A DNA stretch of 64,000 bases from Promethearchaeia archaeon. GTDB taxonomy: Archaea > Asgardarchaeota > Lokiarchaeia > Sigyniarchaeales > SOKP01. The position numbers and the translations under genes are program-made. Positions 27,283-35,775 of the stretch are shown here, piece after piece; the stretch's first letter is position 1, and every line of letters begins with the position of its first letter. Location of the stretch: positions 140,110 through 204,109 of the forward strand of contig JAHQWG010000012.1 of NCBI GenBank assembly GCA_029856045.1, in the 5' to 3' direction. Below the pieces are notes generated by a model that did not search any database, had not been told where the DNA came from, and worked only from the letters and a program-made list of their open reading frames with translations.

Positions 27283-28029
27283 TTAAAAGAGTTTCTGATC
27301 TTTAATTTCTTTTATTCTTTTTTCACGCTCTTCTTTTATCTCTTTTAATTCTTGCGGATCAATTGGTTTCAAAGGATTTCCTTTATTGAGTGCTTCTTTT
27401 AATTCCGCAACTACTGCACGAAAAGCATTTTCTTTAGGATTAAGGTGTGTTTTTGCCGTTGGTGGTCTTTTTATCCGTTTTATTTCGATATCACTATGAA
27501 CTCTAGGAATTTGAGCTAAATTTGGATTTGAAGGTAACGCAGGTAAGTATGGAATATTAGTAAGCACTTTAGAGACAAGATCTTTAAAGACTTTACTTTC
27601 CAAAATCTCTTTCTCTTTCGTTAAATTTATGTTTTCTTCTCTTATATCTTGAATTTCTTTATTTTTCTGTATTTCAATCTCTTTAATTTTATCCTTCTGA
27701 TACTGAATAAAATGTTTTAATTTCCCTAATTTATCATTTGATATTTCTATTGCATTCAATATAGTTTGGTTATTTATATCTATACTTCTTACTAACTGTT
27801 CCTCCTCATTGAGTAAGTGTTTTTCAAGGTGTTTATTTTTCTCCTTTTCTATAAGAATTCCATCATTTTTGCAAATTTTTTTGAGAATTTGTATGTATTC
27901 ATTATAATTCTCCAGCTGTACCCCAGGATCCATTCCATATCGCGGATCATAATCAATATTAGGGATATTTTTTTCTTTTAAATACTCGAGATGTTCTTTG
28001 GGTATTTTTCTTTTTGTTTTTTCTTCCAT
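27283..28029 (-). CDS. Coiled-coil hypothetical protein (248 aa)
   Basis: Not recognised. I use the ATG at 28029; a TTG five codons upstream is possible. After a short polar start, residues about 40-160 are a long heptad-rich coiled coil with KEIEIQKNKEIQDIREE. A Pro-rich linker (YLPALPSNPNLAQIP) and a basic helical C-terminus follow. The protein is fully soluble. It could be a structural or adaptor protein. No motif links it to the neighbouring genes. Confidence 0.6.
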   Translation of the reverse strand: MEEKTKRKIPKEHLEYLKEKNIPNIDYDPRYGMDPGVQLENYNEYIQILKKICKNDGILIEKEKNKHLEKHLLNEEEQLVRSIDINNQTILNAIEISNDKLGKLKHFIQYQKDKIKEIEIQKNKEIQDIREENINLTKEKEILESKVFKDLVSKVLTNIPYLPALPSNPNLAQIPRVHSDIEIKRIKRPPTAKTHLNPKENAFRAVVAELKEALNKGNPLKPIDPQELKEIKEEREKRIKEIKDQKLF

Positions 28030-28388
28030 TTGTTGGAATTTCAATTAAATATCTTTTTGATTATATAGAATCAAGTAAGGTAATATATATAACAAGAAAG
28101 ACTATTAATTTAGTAATAATTCTAATTATCAATCAATATATTTCCGAGAAATAAAGCCAATCCATAAATTTTTTAAATATTTTCCCGGAATTTTTTCAAT
28201 GGATAAACTAAGTTTTACTAATTCAATAATGAATAAATTGGTAAGTTTAAAAATTGGACTTGATGAGTTTGAAATTTCAAACATAACTTTTTAAATTTTT
28301 TTTAATTCTTAAAATTAAATTTAGTTGGCATTAAGAATCTTTTAAAGGTCGTTAAAAAATAACAGAAAATGATAACATTCAAGAACCA
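28030..28388. other. Intergenic region between divergent genes
   Basis: About 360 bp of A/T-rich sequence, probably holding both promoters. A 31-codon frame at 28199-28294 has no ribosome binding site and I do not call it a gene. No RNA gene is seen. Confidence 0.35.
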
Positions 28389-28631
28389 ATGAGTGGCTAT
28401 GAAAAAATTGTCACTTTTTTCAATAACATGGAAGAAAACCATCCAGTTTCCATTAAAGAGATCGAAGATAACACAAATTTATCATGGACTTACATAAAAA
28501 AGGTTCTTTTCAAAATAGAAGATAACTATCACTTAAATCTTAGAAAATCTGGAGGTACATGGATTGTATGGAAAGAACCGGGCCATTTAAGGCGTAGACT
28601 TAAAGATTCTTGCAGTCAATATTTAAAATAA
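28389..28631 (+). CDS. Winged-helix-like small DNA-binding protein (80 aa)
   Basis: The sequence fits a winged helix: a first helix (EKIVTFFNNMEEN), PVSIKEIEDNTNLSWTYIKKVLFKIED with helix-turn-helix spacing, then a beta wing (LNLRKSGGTWIVWKEP). It ends with a basic stretch. The FrhB-like gene starts 34 bp after it on the same strand, so it may be a regulator of that operon, but this is inference. No effector domain is present. Confidence 0.65.
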   Translation: MSGYEKIVTFFNNMEENHPVSIKEIEDNTNLSWTYIKKVLFKIEDNYHLNLRKSGGTWIVWKEPGHLRRRLKDSCSQYLK

Positions 28632-28664
28632 AAAGATACAATTGTAGATTAAAGTGGATAAGAA

Positions 28665-29609
28665 ATGTTAAAAGTTGAAAAATCTTCTCCTGATTTGGAG
28701 ACTGAAGTTATTTACAATGGAAAATGTGCCCATTGTGGCACTTGCGGAGCTTTTTGCCATCATATAGCGTATGATGATGTTGGACTTCCACAATTTGAAT
28801 TTGAATGCCAAGAAACAATCGGTTTATGTTATAATAGTTGTCCTAGAACAGACCTTCCGTTAGGAAAAATAGATGAAATGCTTTTTGGTCAGAAAAGAGC
28901 AGATATGGCTCTTGGGTTTTATAAAGACATAATCTCTGTAAAAACTAAAAAAGCAGCTTCTGTTTTATTAGGTTTAATTGAAGCAGCATTTTCTGAAAAA
29001 ATGATTGACGCAATGGTTTTACCGAAGGATGCTACGAAAATTAAAGGAAAAAATAACAATATCCCAGTTGTCGTAAAAGCTGCTAAAGAAGCTAAAAAAT
29101 ATATCCCCGAAAGAAGCCTTCAATTAGCAGGTCCATTAGTCACTGGTATCGGTGAAGCATGGGAAAATGGTGCTAATAAAATTGGGTTTCTTGGAAATCC
29201 TTGCCATCTTACAGGAGTTAGTAAAGTCATGCTTTCTCCGTTTAGTACTGGGGCAAATTATACAACATTAAAGATTGGGTTTATGTGCGCTTCTGGAGGG
29301 TTGCCGGGTTGTAAATTTTGCGTGGATTTCGCTGCTGAGCATTCAGATTTATCAGTTGGAACAATGGGTGCAGAAAAAGAAGAAACTCTAGTAATTATTA
29401 GAAATAAAACAGGTCAAGATCTTATTGATGCCGCAATAAAAGGGGGTCAGATTGAAATTGCGAATAAGACTCCAGATTTAATAAAGTTGAAAGAACTTAC
29501 AAATAGAAAGAAGAGAAAAAATATTCAGACTTTAATTGGATCTGATATGGCTAAAATACATTACTTGGGTCTCACACTTGAAGATCTGAAATATTTTATG
29601 AGTGAATAA
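28665..29609 (+). CDS. FrhB-like coenzyme F420-reducing hydrogenase beta-subunit family protein
   Basis: A 314-aa FrhB/FpoF-type iron-sulfur flavoprotein. The N-terminus has CAHCGTCGAFC (C21, C24, C27, C31) for a [4Fe-4S] cluster, and more cysteines follow (ECQETIGLCYNSC). The C-terminal domain has the family pattern NPCHLTGVSKV and SGGLPGCKFCVDFAAEHSDLSVGTMGA. FrhB-type subunits move electrons between F420 or another carrier and partner hydrogenase, dehydrogenase or reductase. No hydrogenase large subunit lies nearby, so the partner is elsewhere. Followed by a 12-T tract. Confidence 0.9.
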   Translation: MLKVEKSSPDLETEVIYNGKCAHCGTCGAFCHHIAYDDVGLPQFEFECQETIGLCYNSCPRTDLPLGKIDEMLFGQKRADMALGFYKDIISVKTKKAASVLLGLIEAAFSEKMIDAMVLPKDATKIKGKNNNIPVVVKAAKEAKKYIPERSLQLAGPLVTGIGEAWENGANKIGFLGNPCHLTGVSKVMLSPFSTGANYTTLKIGFMCASGGLPGCKFCVDFAAEHSDLSVGTMGAEKEETLVIIRNKTGQDLIDAAIKGGQIEIANKTPDLIKLKELTNRKKRKNIQTLIGSDMAKIHYLGLTLEDLKYFMSE

Positions 29610-29615
29610 ACCCTA

Positions 29616-29627
29616 TTTTTTTTTTTT
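29616..29627 (+). terminator. Poly-T terminator after the FrhB-like gene
   Basis: A run of 12 T residues, 6 nt past the stop codon of the FrhB-like gene. On the other side it lies next to the end of the convergent GTPase gene. Confidence 0.5.
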
Positions 29628-29648
29628 CCTTTTTATATTAAAATTACC

Positions 29649-30182
29649 TTATATATTTTTATTCATCTTATCTTTAATTTTTCTGACTAGTTGTTCAAAG
29701 ACGTCTTTATTGTTTTCCCCTGTTTTAGAAGAAGTTTCAATATAACCCTCAATATTATGTGATTTTTGAAATTCTAATACTTCTTCAAAATCTATAGCGC
29801 CTTTTGCTTTCACTAAATCGCATTTAGAACCAACTAAAATAATAGTAAGATGTTTTGAATTTTGTGTTACTATCTCATACCACTCATTCAATTTTTTAAA
29901 GGTTGAATATCTAGCGAGATCAAAAACTAAGAGAGCGCCTACTGCACCTTTACAATAAGAAGGAAGGAAGAATCTAAACCTCTTTTCTCCCGCAAAATCC
30001 CAGAGCTGTAATTTATACGGATTATCATCGATCTCCAAGTCATATGAGGCTAAATCCGCACCTATTGTGAGCTTTTGGGGCATATACTTTTGGTAACATA
30101 ACCGGCGGATCATTGTGGTTTTTCCTACGCCACCTTCACCTAGAACAACAATTTTAAATACATATAAAGGTTTATTGCTCAT
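29649..30182 (-). CDS. Rab/Ras-like small GTPase
   Basis: A 177-aa Ras-superfamily GTPase, an Asgard eukaryotic-signature type. All boxes are visible: G1 GEGGVGKT (15-22), G2 threonine T39 in TIGAD, G3 DFAGE (62-66), G4 SKCD (119-122) and G5 ETSSKTG (149-155). G3 is FAGEKR rather than the Rab/Ras TAGQE, so the catalytic Gln is Glu-Lys; slow or altered hydrolysis is possible. The C-terminus ends KMNKNI with no Cys for prenylation, so it is cytosolic or depends on a partner. Convergent with the FrhB-like gene. Confidence 0.93.
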   Translation of the reverse strand: MSNKPLYVFKIVVLGEGGVGKTTMIRRLCYQKYMPQKLTIGADLASYDLEIDDNPYKLQLWDFAGEKRFRFFLPSYCKGAVGALLVFDLARYSTFKKLNEWYEIVTQNSKHLTIILVGSKCDLVKAKGAIDFEEVLEFQKSHNIEGYIETSSKTGENNKDVFEQLVRKIKDKMNKNI

Positions 30183-30270
30183 TTTCGAATTTTTTATTAT
30201 TATACCTATTAGAGATAAATGATTCTTCTATAATATATGGAAAATATTTATGTTATTTATAAATTTATAA

Positions 30271-31134
30271 TCAATTTTTTTTGTTAAAATTAAGAAAATT
30301 TAATAATACTGCTTTTTTTGAATCATCGGTTATATTATTAATAACCTTTTCTGCGGAATCATAAGAAAAATCTATTATATTTTTATAGATCTGATACAAA
30401 AACCAAATTGTATAGATTGGTGGTATAATTACCCCTAGATATAGTCCATAAGAAATATTAACTGGTTGAGAACCTTCAATACCGGTTCCTGGGAGATAAA
30501 AGGGCAGCGCCAGTATTTGACTGAAGAATGCTAAAAATGACATTCCCAAGGTAAAAATCAGAATTATTATAAACAAAAAAAGGTTATACAGAGAATATTT
30601 TTTAAATCTCTTAACTTCAATAAATGAAATTACATCTTTATTCGTCTTATTTCTATAATTCTGTATTATTTGATTCTTAAAATTCTTTAAATCGATTTCT
30701 ATTATTGCGTTATTTAGAACTTTAATAAGGAGCAAAAAGAATTCAAATCCATATAAGAATACAAGGGGAATCAAAAAAAACAAGAAAAAATTATCTACTA
30801 ATTGTGGATGGAATAATGAATCTAACCCTGCTAAAAAGATTAAAAGCATTTGCAAATAAGAAAATATGGTCAATATATTTGAGTTTCCCCCTTCTCCTCC
30901 AAAAGGGTTATATAATATAATAGAATCCTCTATTTTCGTAATTTTCTTATTAGATTCTATTATTTGAAAAAATAATGAAAAACTAAACGAGACAATGGGA
31001 TATAAAATTAAAATTGGGTTTATCCAATTTTGAACCAAAATTAGAAAGAATCCTATTAAAAATATGGAACTTTTTAAGAGGATGTCTCTCTGTATAAGAA
31101 GTTTGGTTGAGTTTAAATAATATTTTTCGGGCAT
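30271..31134 (-). CDS. Multi-pass membrane protein (287 aa)
   Basis: Not recognised. About six to seven hydrophobic helices: two close to the N-terminus, a pair at about 85-145, and three towards the end separated by polar loops (IEVKRFKKYSLYNLF). The last 30 residues (SAEKVINNITDDSKKAVLL) are polar and cytoplasmic. No transporter or protease motif is visible. Divergent from the helicase gene to its right, and same strand as the GTPase to its left. Confidence 0.6.
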   Translation of the reverse strand: MPEKYYLNSTKLLIQRDILLKSSIFLIGFFLILVQNWINPILILYPIVSFSFSLFFQIIESNKKITKIEDSIILYNPFGGEGGNSNILTIFSYLQMLLIFLAGLDSLFHPQLVDNFFLFFLIPLVFLYGFEFFLLLIKVLNNAIIEIDLKNFKNQIIQNYRNKTNKDVISFIEVKRFKKYSLYNLFLFIIILIFTLGMSFLAFFSQILALPFYLPGTGIEGSQPVNISYGLYLGVIIPPIYTIWFLYQIYKNIIDFSYDSAEKVINNITDDSKKAVLLNFLNFNKKN

Positions 31135-31287
31135 TTAATTAAATAGATAATTTTGAATTATTTTAATTTTTCTTTATAAGTTTTATTTTTATTATAATTT
31201 ACTAATCTCTTATTCATTAAATTTAATTAAAATATTTATTAAATAGTATTTAGAAACTTATATGGTGTAAATTTATCGTATTTAAAT

Positions 31288-33248
31288 ATGCAACCTTTTT
31301 CCCTTATGAAGCCTTTAGACAAGGACAAGAGGAAAATACAAAAAAAATTAGTGATTGCGTCAAAGAAAGAAAGAACATTATTTTAGTCGCTCCCAATGGT
31401 ACTGGAAAAACAATAATTGCTCTTAGTAGCATTTTACCCTTGGCTCTTGAAAATGGCTTAAAAATTGTATATCTTTGCAGAACTCACACACAAAATTTCA
31501 GAGCGCTTAGAGAATTAAAAAAAATTACACAATTTTTATCAAAAAATAAATTTGATAAACAAGTCAATGGAATTAGCATTAAAGGGCGGCATGAAATGTG
31601 TCTTAACAAAATATTGCTTCAACTCAAATTATCGCCTCGTGACAGTATTTCTGTTTGCAGAGATTTAAGAAAAAATAAAAATTGCAAATATTTTTCAAAA
31701 CTAATGAAAGATCTGGGAAAAACCGAAGATGTTTCGATAATTGCAAAAAAGCTTCTAATACAACCATGTGATGCTGATGAAATCATTAGTTTTGCAGAAG
31801 AAGCAGGGTACTGTCCTTATTTTTTAAGCAAATATTTATTAGAAAAAGTGGGAATTGTAATTTGTTCATACCATTGGCTTTTTAATCCTGATATAAAGGA
31901 CGTTTTCTTAAAATTTTTAGATACCGATCTATTTAACTGTATTTTAATAAATGATGAATGTCATAATCTCTTAAGTATGGCTACAGAAGTGAATTCTGAG
32001 CGTATAACCCCATTTATTCTTAAATTAGCTCTAAAAGATTTAGAACTATATAACTCTGATCGGAATATGATAAATTTAATAAGAATTTTAATTGCTCATC
32101 TGGAAAATAAACAAACAAATCTTAACGTAGAGGAGCGTGAATTAAATCCAGAGATTTTGATAAAAAATCTTTATGAAAAGATAGGATTAAAGGATTTAAA
32201 CAGCTTTAAAATTTTAATAAAAGATTTGAAAGAATTTAGTTCTTATGTAGCCGAAATTAAATCAAGTCAGGGATTAGCTCAACGCGATTATATCGGATCA
32301 ATCGCAAAATATTGGTTAAAATGGTTAGAAGTCTTAGATAGTGAACGATATTTCTTTTGTTACAATATTAAGACAACACGAGAAGGTAAAAAAAACATTT
32401 CTATGGATATTGTGGCTTTAGATCCTCGGGAAATAACTGTTCCTGTTTTTAAGAATGCATTTTCTACATTGAGTCTCTCTGGTACAGTAAACTCATACGT
32501 TTATTCCAATTTAATGGGGTTAAATGAAACCGGGAAAACAAGTAAAGTTATTGTGTCACCATCCCCCTTCCCAAAAAATAATATTAAAGCTTTGATCATT
32601 GAGAACGTAAATACCAAAAGAGGAAACAGAAACGCTCAAACATATAAAAAAATGGTTAATAAAATTGAAGAAGTTATTTATTCCACTCCGGGAAATGTCG
32701 GGATTTTCTGTGCATCTTATAATGTACTTAAAGGCCTTTTAGAACAAGATATTGAGCAAAAAGTGCAAAAATACAAGAAAAAATTGTATATTGAAGATTC
32801 AAAAATTTCTGCGGCAGAAAATGCAAAAATGATTGAAGATTTTAAAGGTGAAGGAAAAAATAATGGAGGAATACTTTTAGGAGTAGCAGGTGGGCGTAAT
32901 TCTGAGGGCGAAGATTATCCTGCTGAATATATGAATTCAGTTGTGGTAGCAGGTTTCCCTTATCATGTCCCTACTCCACGAGTTAATGCCAAAATTAAAT
33001 ATTATGATAAGGTTTTTCATAATCGAGGTTGGGAGTTTGCCTATCTTTATCCGGCGATTGAAAGAGCGAATCAAGCAGCTGGACGACCAATTAGAAGACT
33101 CGATGATAAGGGAGCAATTATATTTCTAGACAATAGATTTAAAGATAAAATGAAATGGATATCATCTTGGCTTAGAGATGAGATTGAAATTGTTCCAGAT
33201 AAAAAAGGGGCAATTGTTCAGCAATTATATCCCTTTTGGAATGAATAA
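31288..33248 (+). CDS. XPD/Rad3-type DNA helicase with apparent 1-nt frameshift near its start
   Basis: The main frame (31440-33248) is an SF2 Fe-S helicase: four cysteines in CRDLRKNKNC and PCDADEI...EAGYCPYF form the XPD-type [4Fe-4S] site, motif II is NDECHNL (DECH), and the C-terminal motor has GVAGGRNSEGEDYP and QAAGRPIRR. Walker A (APNGTGKT) and the Q-like FFPYEAFRQGQ lie upstream in the same frame (31290-31439) but have no ATG, GTG or TTG start. An ATG at 31288 in another frame gives MQPF and joins FPYEAFRQ if one T is added to the T5 run at 31296-31300. A TATA-like element lies 25-35 bp before this ATG. The function would be DNA unwinding in repair or R-loop handling. Confidence 0.8.
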
Positions 33249-33258
33249 AAAAAATATT

Positions 33259-34497
33259 TTACACCTTTTTTTTAGTCGATTTGAATCCAAAAAGAATAAA
33301 TAATACAGAAATTGTTGGGAATAAGAACAATACGAGAATAGTAAAATAAAAATTATCATTTATTATTAATAGGATTCCAATAAAAATATTTCCTGTAAAG
33401 TTTCCTAAACTAAAAAATGAATTTGCCATACCAACATAACGCCCCTTATTCTCAGGTGTAGTTTTTTGGGAGATATAAATAAATGTCGCTGTCCAAAAGG
33501 CAGCATAACTGAAGCTTACTAGAAATTGAGAAATTAGAAAACCCCAGAAATCTCGGGAGAAATAATAGCCAAGCATAGCAAATGTGCTAAATAGAAATCC
33601 TAAAATGAGTATGAATTTCATGTTTTTCTTATTAATGATTTTTCCAATGATAACAGAAATTGCAATTTGAAGTAAATAATTTATACTAATTAAAAAGCCA
33701 ATTTCTGTATCTGATGTTAAAGTTAAAGCAAAAAAAATAGCAAGTACATTAAAAATAGGGCGAACCCCAAAATTTCTAAAAAATAATGCAAAATAAAGAG
33801 AAGGAGATATCTTATTTAACATATTATCATGTTGGATTTTCTCTAAATCAACATTTAAAAGATTATTTTGTTTCAGAGATCTGTTTAACTTAAAAATTTC
33901 TTCTCTATTCTCTTTAATAAATAAAGTAAAAACAAAACTAATTACTAAAAATGAGAAATAATAATAAAATAAATTTTCAATTCCAATAAGATCTATATAT
34001 ATTCCACAAAAAAAAGAACCAAAGAACCATGCCGAAGCAACAACTGCATTGTAATAAGAAATCCATTTTGCATCATTTAAACAGATTTCTGAAAATAAAG
34101 GATAAGTCATACCAAAACAACTAAAAAAAAACCCATTAATAAAAATTAAAGGAAAACAAATCCATATGTATTCTATTCCTATAAAAAATATGAAAATTGC
34201 ATTAATTATAATCCCAATAATTCCAAATCTAATAAACCAATTTCTTGTCTGAAATTTATCGGAAAAAAAGCCAATAAGAGATGGAAAAATAAAAGATGCT
34301 AAGGAAATCATTGAAATAATAAAACTGATGAGGGAATTGTCAGCACCAAGAGCTGAAAGAAATCTTGGATAATAGGTAAAAAAGGAGATCCCTCCAGCCA
34401 TTTGAAAAAAAACGGATAGAAGAAGAATAATACGATTTCTCATTATATAAAAAATCATTGATAATTGAAAAGATTTATTTCTTTTAACTAGATCCAA
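33259..34497 (-). CDS. MFS transporter
   Basis: A 412-aa permease with 12 predicted transmembrane helices split by a charged central loop (about 195-225). The signature between helices 2 and 3, LIGFFSDKFQTRNW, is the G-x-x-x-D-R/K-x-x-R/K motif of the family. The repeated motif in the second half is less clear (IIGKIINKKN). The substrate is not defined. The start is TTG at 34497; an ATG 13 codons downstream would also leave the first helix whole. Convergent with the helicase, 11 bp between stops. Confidence 0.85.
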   Translation of the reverse strand: MDLVKRNKSFQLSMIFYIMRNRIILLLSVFFQMAGGISFFTYYPRFLSALGADNSLISFIISMISLASFIFPSLIGFFSDKFQTRNWFIRFGIIGIIINAIFIFFIGIEYIWICFPLIFINGFFFSCFGMTYPLFSEICLNDAKWISYYNAVVASAWFFGSFFCGIYIDLIGIENLFYYYFSFLVISFVFTLFIKENREEIFKLNRSLKQNNLLNVDLEKIQHDNMLNKISPSLYFALFFRNFGVRPIFNVLAIFFALTLTSDTEIGFLISINYLLQIAISVIIGKIINKKNMKFILILGFLFSTFAMLGYYFSRDFWGFLISQFLVSFSYAAFWTATFIYISQKTTPENKGRYVGMANSFFSLGNFTGNIFIGILLIINDNFYFTILVLFLFPTISVLFILFGFKSTKKKV

Positions 34498-34551
34498 TAT
34501 CTCCAGCTCTTAAGGCTTAATTAGTTCATCGAAATAAAAAAAGTGAATTTC

Positions 34552-35163
34552 TTATATTGATTTTATTAATAATAGAGAAGCTCCTGGAGATAACCCCAAA
34601 AATAAAATAATTGCAAAACCTCCAATTATCGAACCAAGACTATACTTCTTTCCCTTAAGATCCTTATTGACAAATACTAGAATTCCATAACTTAAAGATA
34701 TAAAACCAATAATTGAGATAGTTCCAATAATTAACATGCTCAGCAGTTGGAGATTATTTAAATTCTGCCATTCTGAAGTTAGAGGAATAAATAAATCAGC
34801 AAATTCAGTTAATTCAAGCGAATCAATAATATAAAATATCAATGGAGGAGGAGAAAATTCAGATATATTAATAATTAGGATTAAGATAAAATCAAAGTAT
34901 AAACCCCATGCAAGTATTATATAAAAAATACCTAGTAAAGTTTCTGGAATAACTGGTTGATAATATCCGGTTTTAATTTTTATATTTTTTCTCCTTTTGA
35001 AAAAGATCTTATAAATCAATAAGATTCCCATTATTAGAAAAATAGTCGCAAATAGATTTTTTATGCATGGCATAACTAAAATATAAATGTTTATTATCAT
35101 ATCTATAACGTCACTAAAAGACGTTATAAAACCACTAAACGGGTCAAAATCAAAAAATAACAT
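34552..35163 (-). CDS. Integral membrane protein (203 aa)
   Basis: Not recognised. Four or five transmembrane helices. The first hydrophobic segment (IYILVMPCIKNLFATIFLIM) is followed by a basic loop, FFKRRKNIKIK. A polar region between helices lies at about 110-135 (ELTEFADLFIPLTSEWQN). No catalytic motif. It is encoded 54 bp upstream of the MFS gene on the same strand and may share its transcript. Confidence 0.6.
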   Translation of the reverse strand: MLFFDFDPFSGFITSFSDVIDMIINIYILVMPCIKNLFATIFLIMGILLIYKIFFKRRKNIKIKTGYYQPVIPETLLGIFYIILAWGLYFDFILILIINISEFSPPPLIFYIIDSLELTEFADLFIPLTSEWQNLNNLQLLSMLIIGTISIIGFISLSYGILVFVNKDLKGKKYSLGSIIGGFAIILFLGLSPGASLLLIKSI

Positions 35164-35346
35164 TTACTTCATTCTTTCCTAAAGAAAAAACTATTTAAAA
35201 TTGTAAAAAATTGTTGGTGTTAATATCTTAATACTTAATGAGATGTATTGCTTTTTTTAAAACAAGCAAGATGTATTATCAATTATTAAAAAAAGGAATT
35301 TTATAACTATGACGGATCTTAGATATCGCTCTTTTTGCCTTTAGAT

Positions 35347-35760
35347 TTATTTTTTCTCCTTTTTTTTATACAAACTCACATCTTTTTTTTCAAGGGAAAG
35401 TGGATCGCCACCGAAACGGATTTTTTTTCCTTTATAATAATAAATAGTTCTATCTTCGCAAATCTTTGACCATTCTTTTAGACCCAATTTCCTTATCATA
35501 ACTGAGTTATAAACTTTCGAATTATGTGGTAAAAAGATTTCAAAATTGACGATAGGCATAAGCATTTCGCAAGGGAATTCTTCACATTCATAACAAAAAT
35601 CACATCCCTTATTGATAACACATTCATAAGTTTTACATGTAGGAAATTTAGATATTTTACCTTTTTCTTCTCGACATCCCTTGCAGTTATAAAATTTTAT
35701 TCCAGGACAAGCTTTACAATAAATTCCGCAGGGAGCATGCCATTTTAACGATTCTTCCAG
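35347..35760 (-). CDS. DUF3795-type cysteine-rich protein with CTG start
   Basis: The frame is open from a stop just left of the glycogen-synthase end and holds no ATG, GTG or TTG before position 35565. It encodes CGIYCKACPG, NCKGCR, CKTYECVINKGCDFC and CEEFPC, the cysteine pattern of DUF3795 (likely zinc or Fe-S binding). Starting at the later ATG would delete all of these. A good ribosome binding site, GAGGAGA, lies 6 nt before a CTG at 35760, immediately after the glgA stop, so I place the start there: 137 aa, translationally coupled to the upstream gene. If CTG is not used, the gene is 5'-broken. Confidence 0.7.
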   Translation of the reverse strand: MEESLKWHAPCGIYCKACPGIKFYNCKGCREEKGKISKFPTCKTYECVINKGCDFCYECEEFPCEMLMPIVNFEIFLPHNSKVYNSVMIRKLGLKEWSKICEDRTIYYYKGKKIRFGGDPLSLEKKDVSLYKKKEKK

Positions 35761-35775
35761 AAAATATCTCCTCTA

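Noticed and set aside
27241..27300. TTTCTGATC found twice 50 bp apart
   Set aside because: A short direct repeat without flanking signs of mobility; chance is likely.
28199..28294. 31-codon small open frame with Met start
   Set aside because: No ribosome binding site or conserved feature; its length is within chance for this A/T-rich region.
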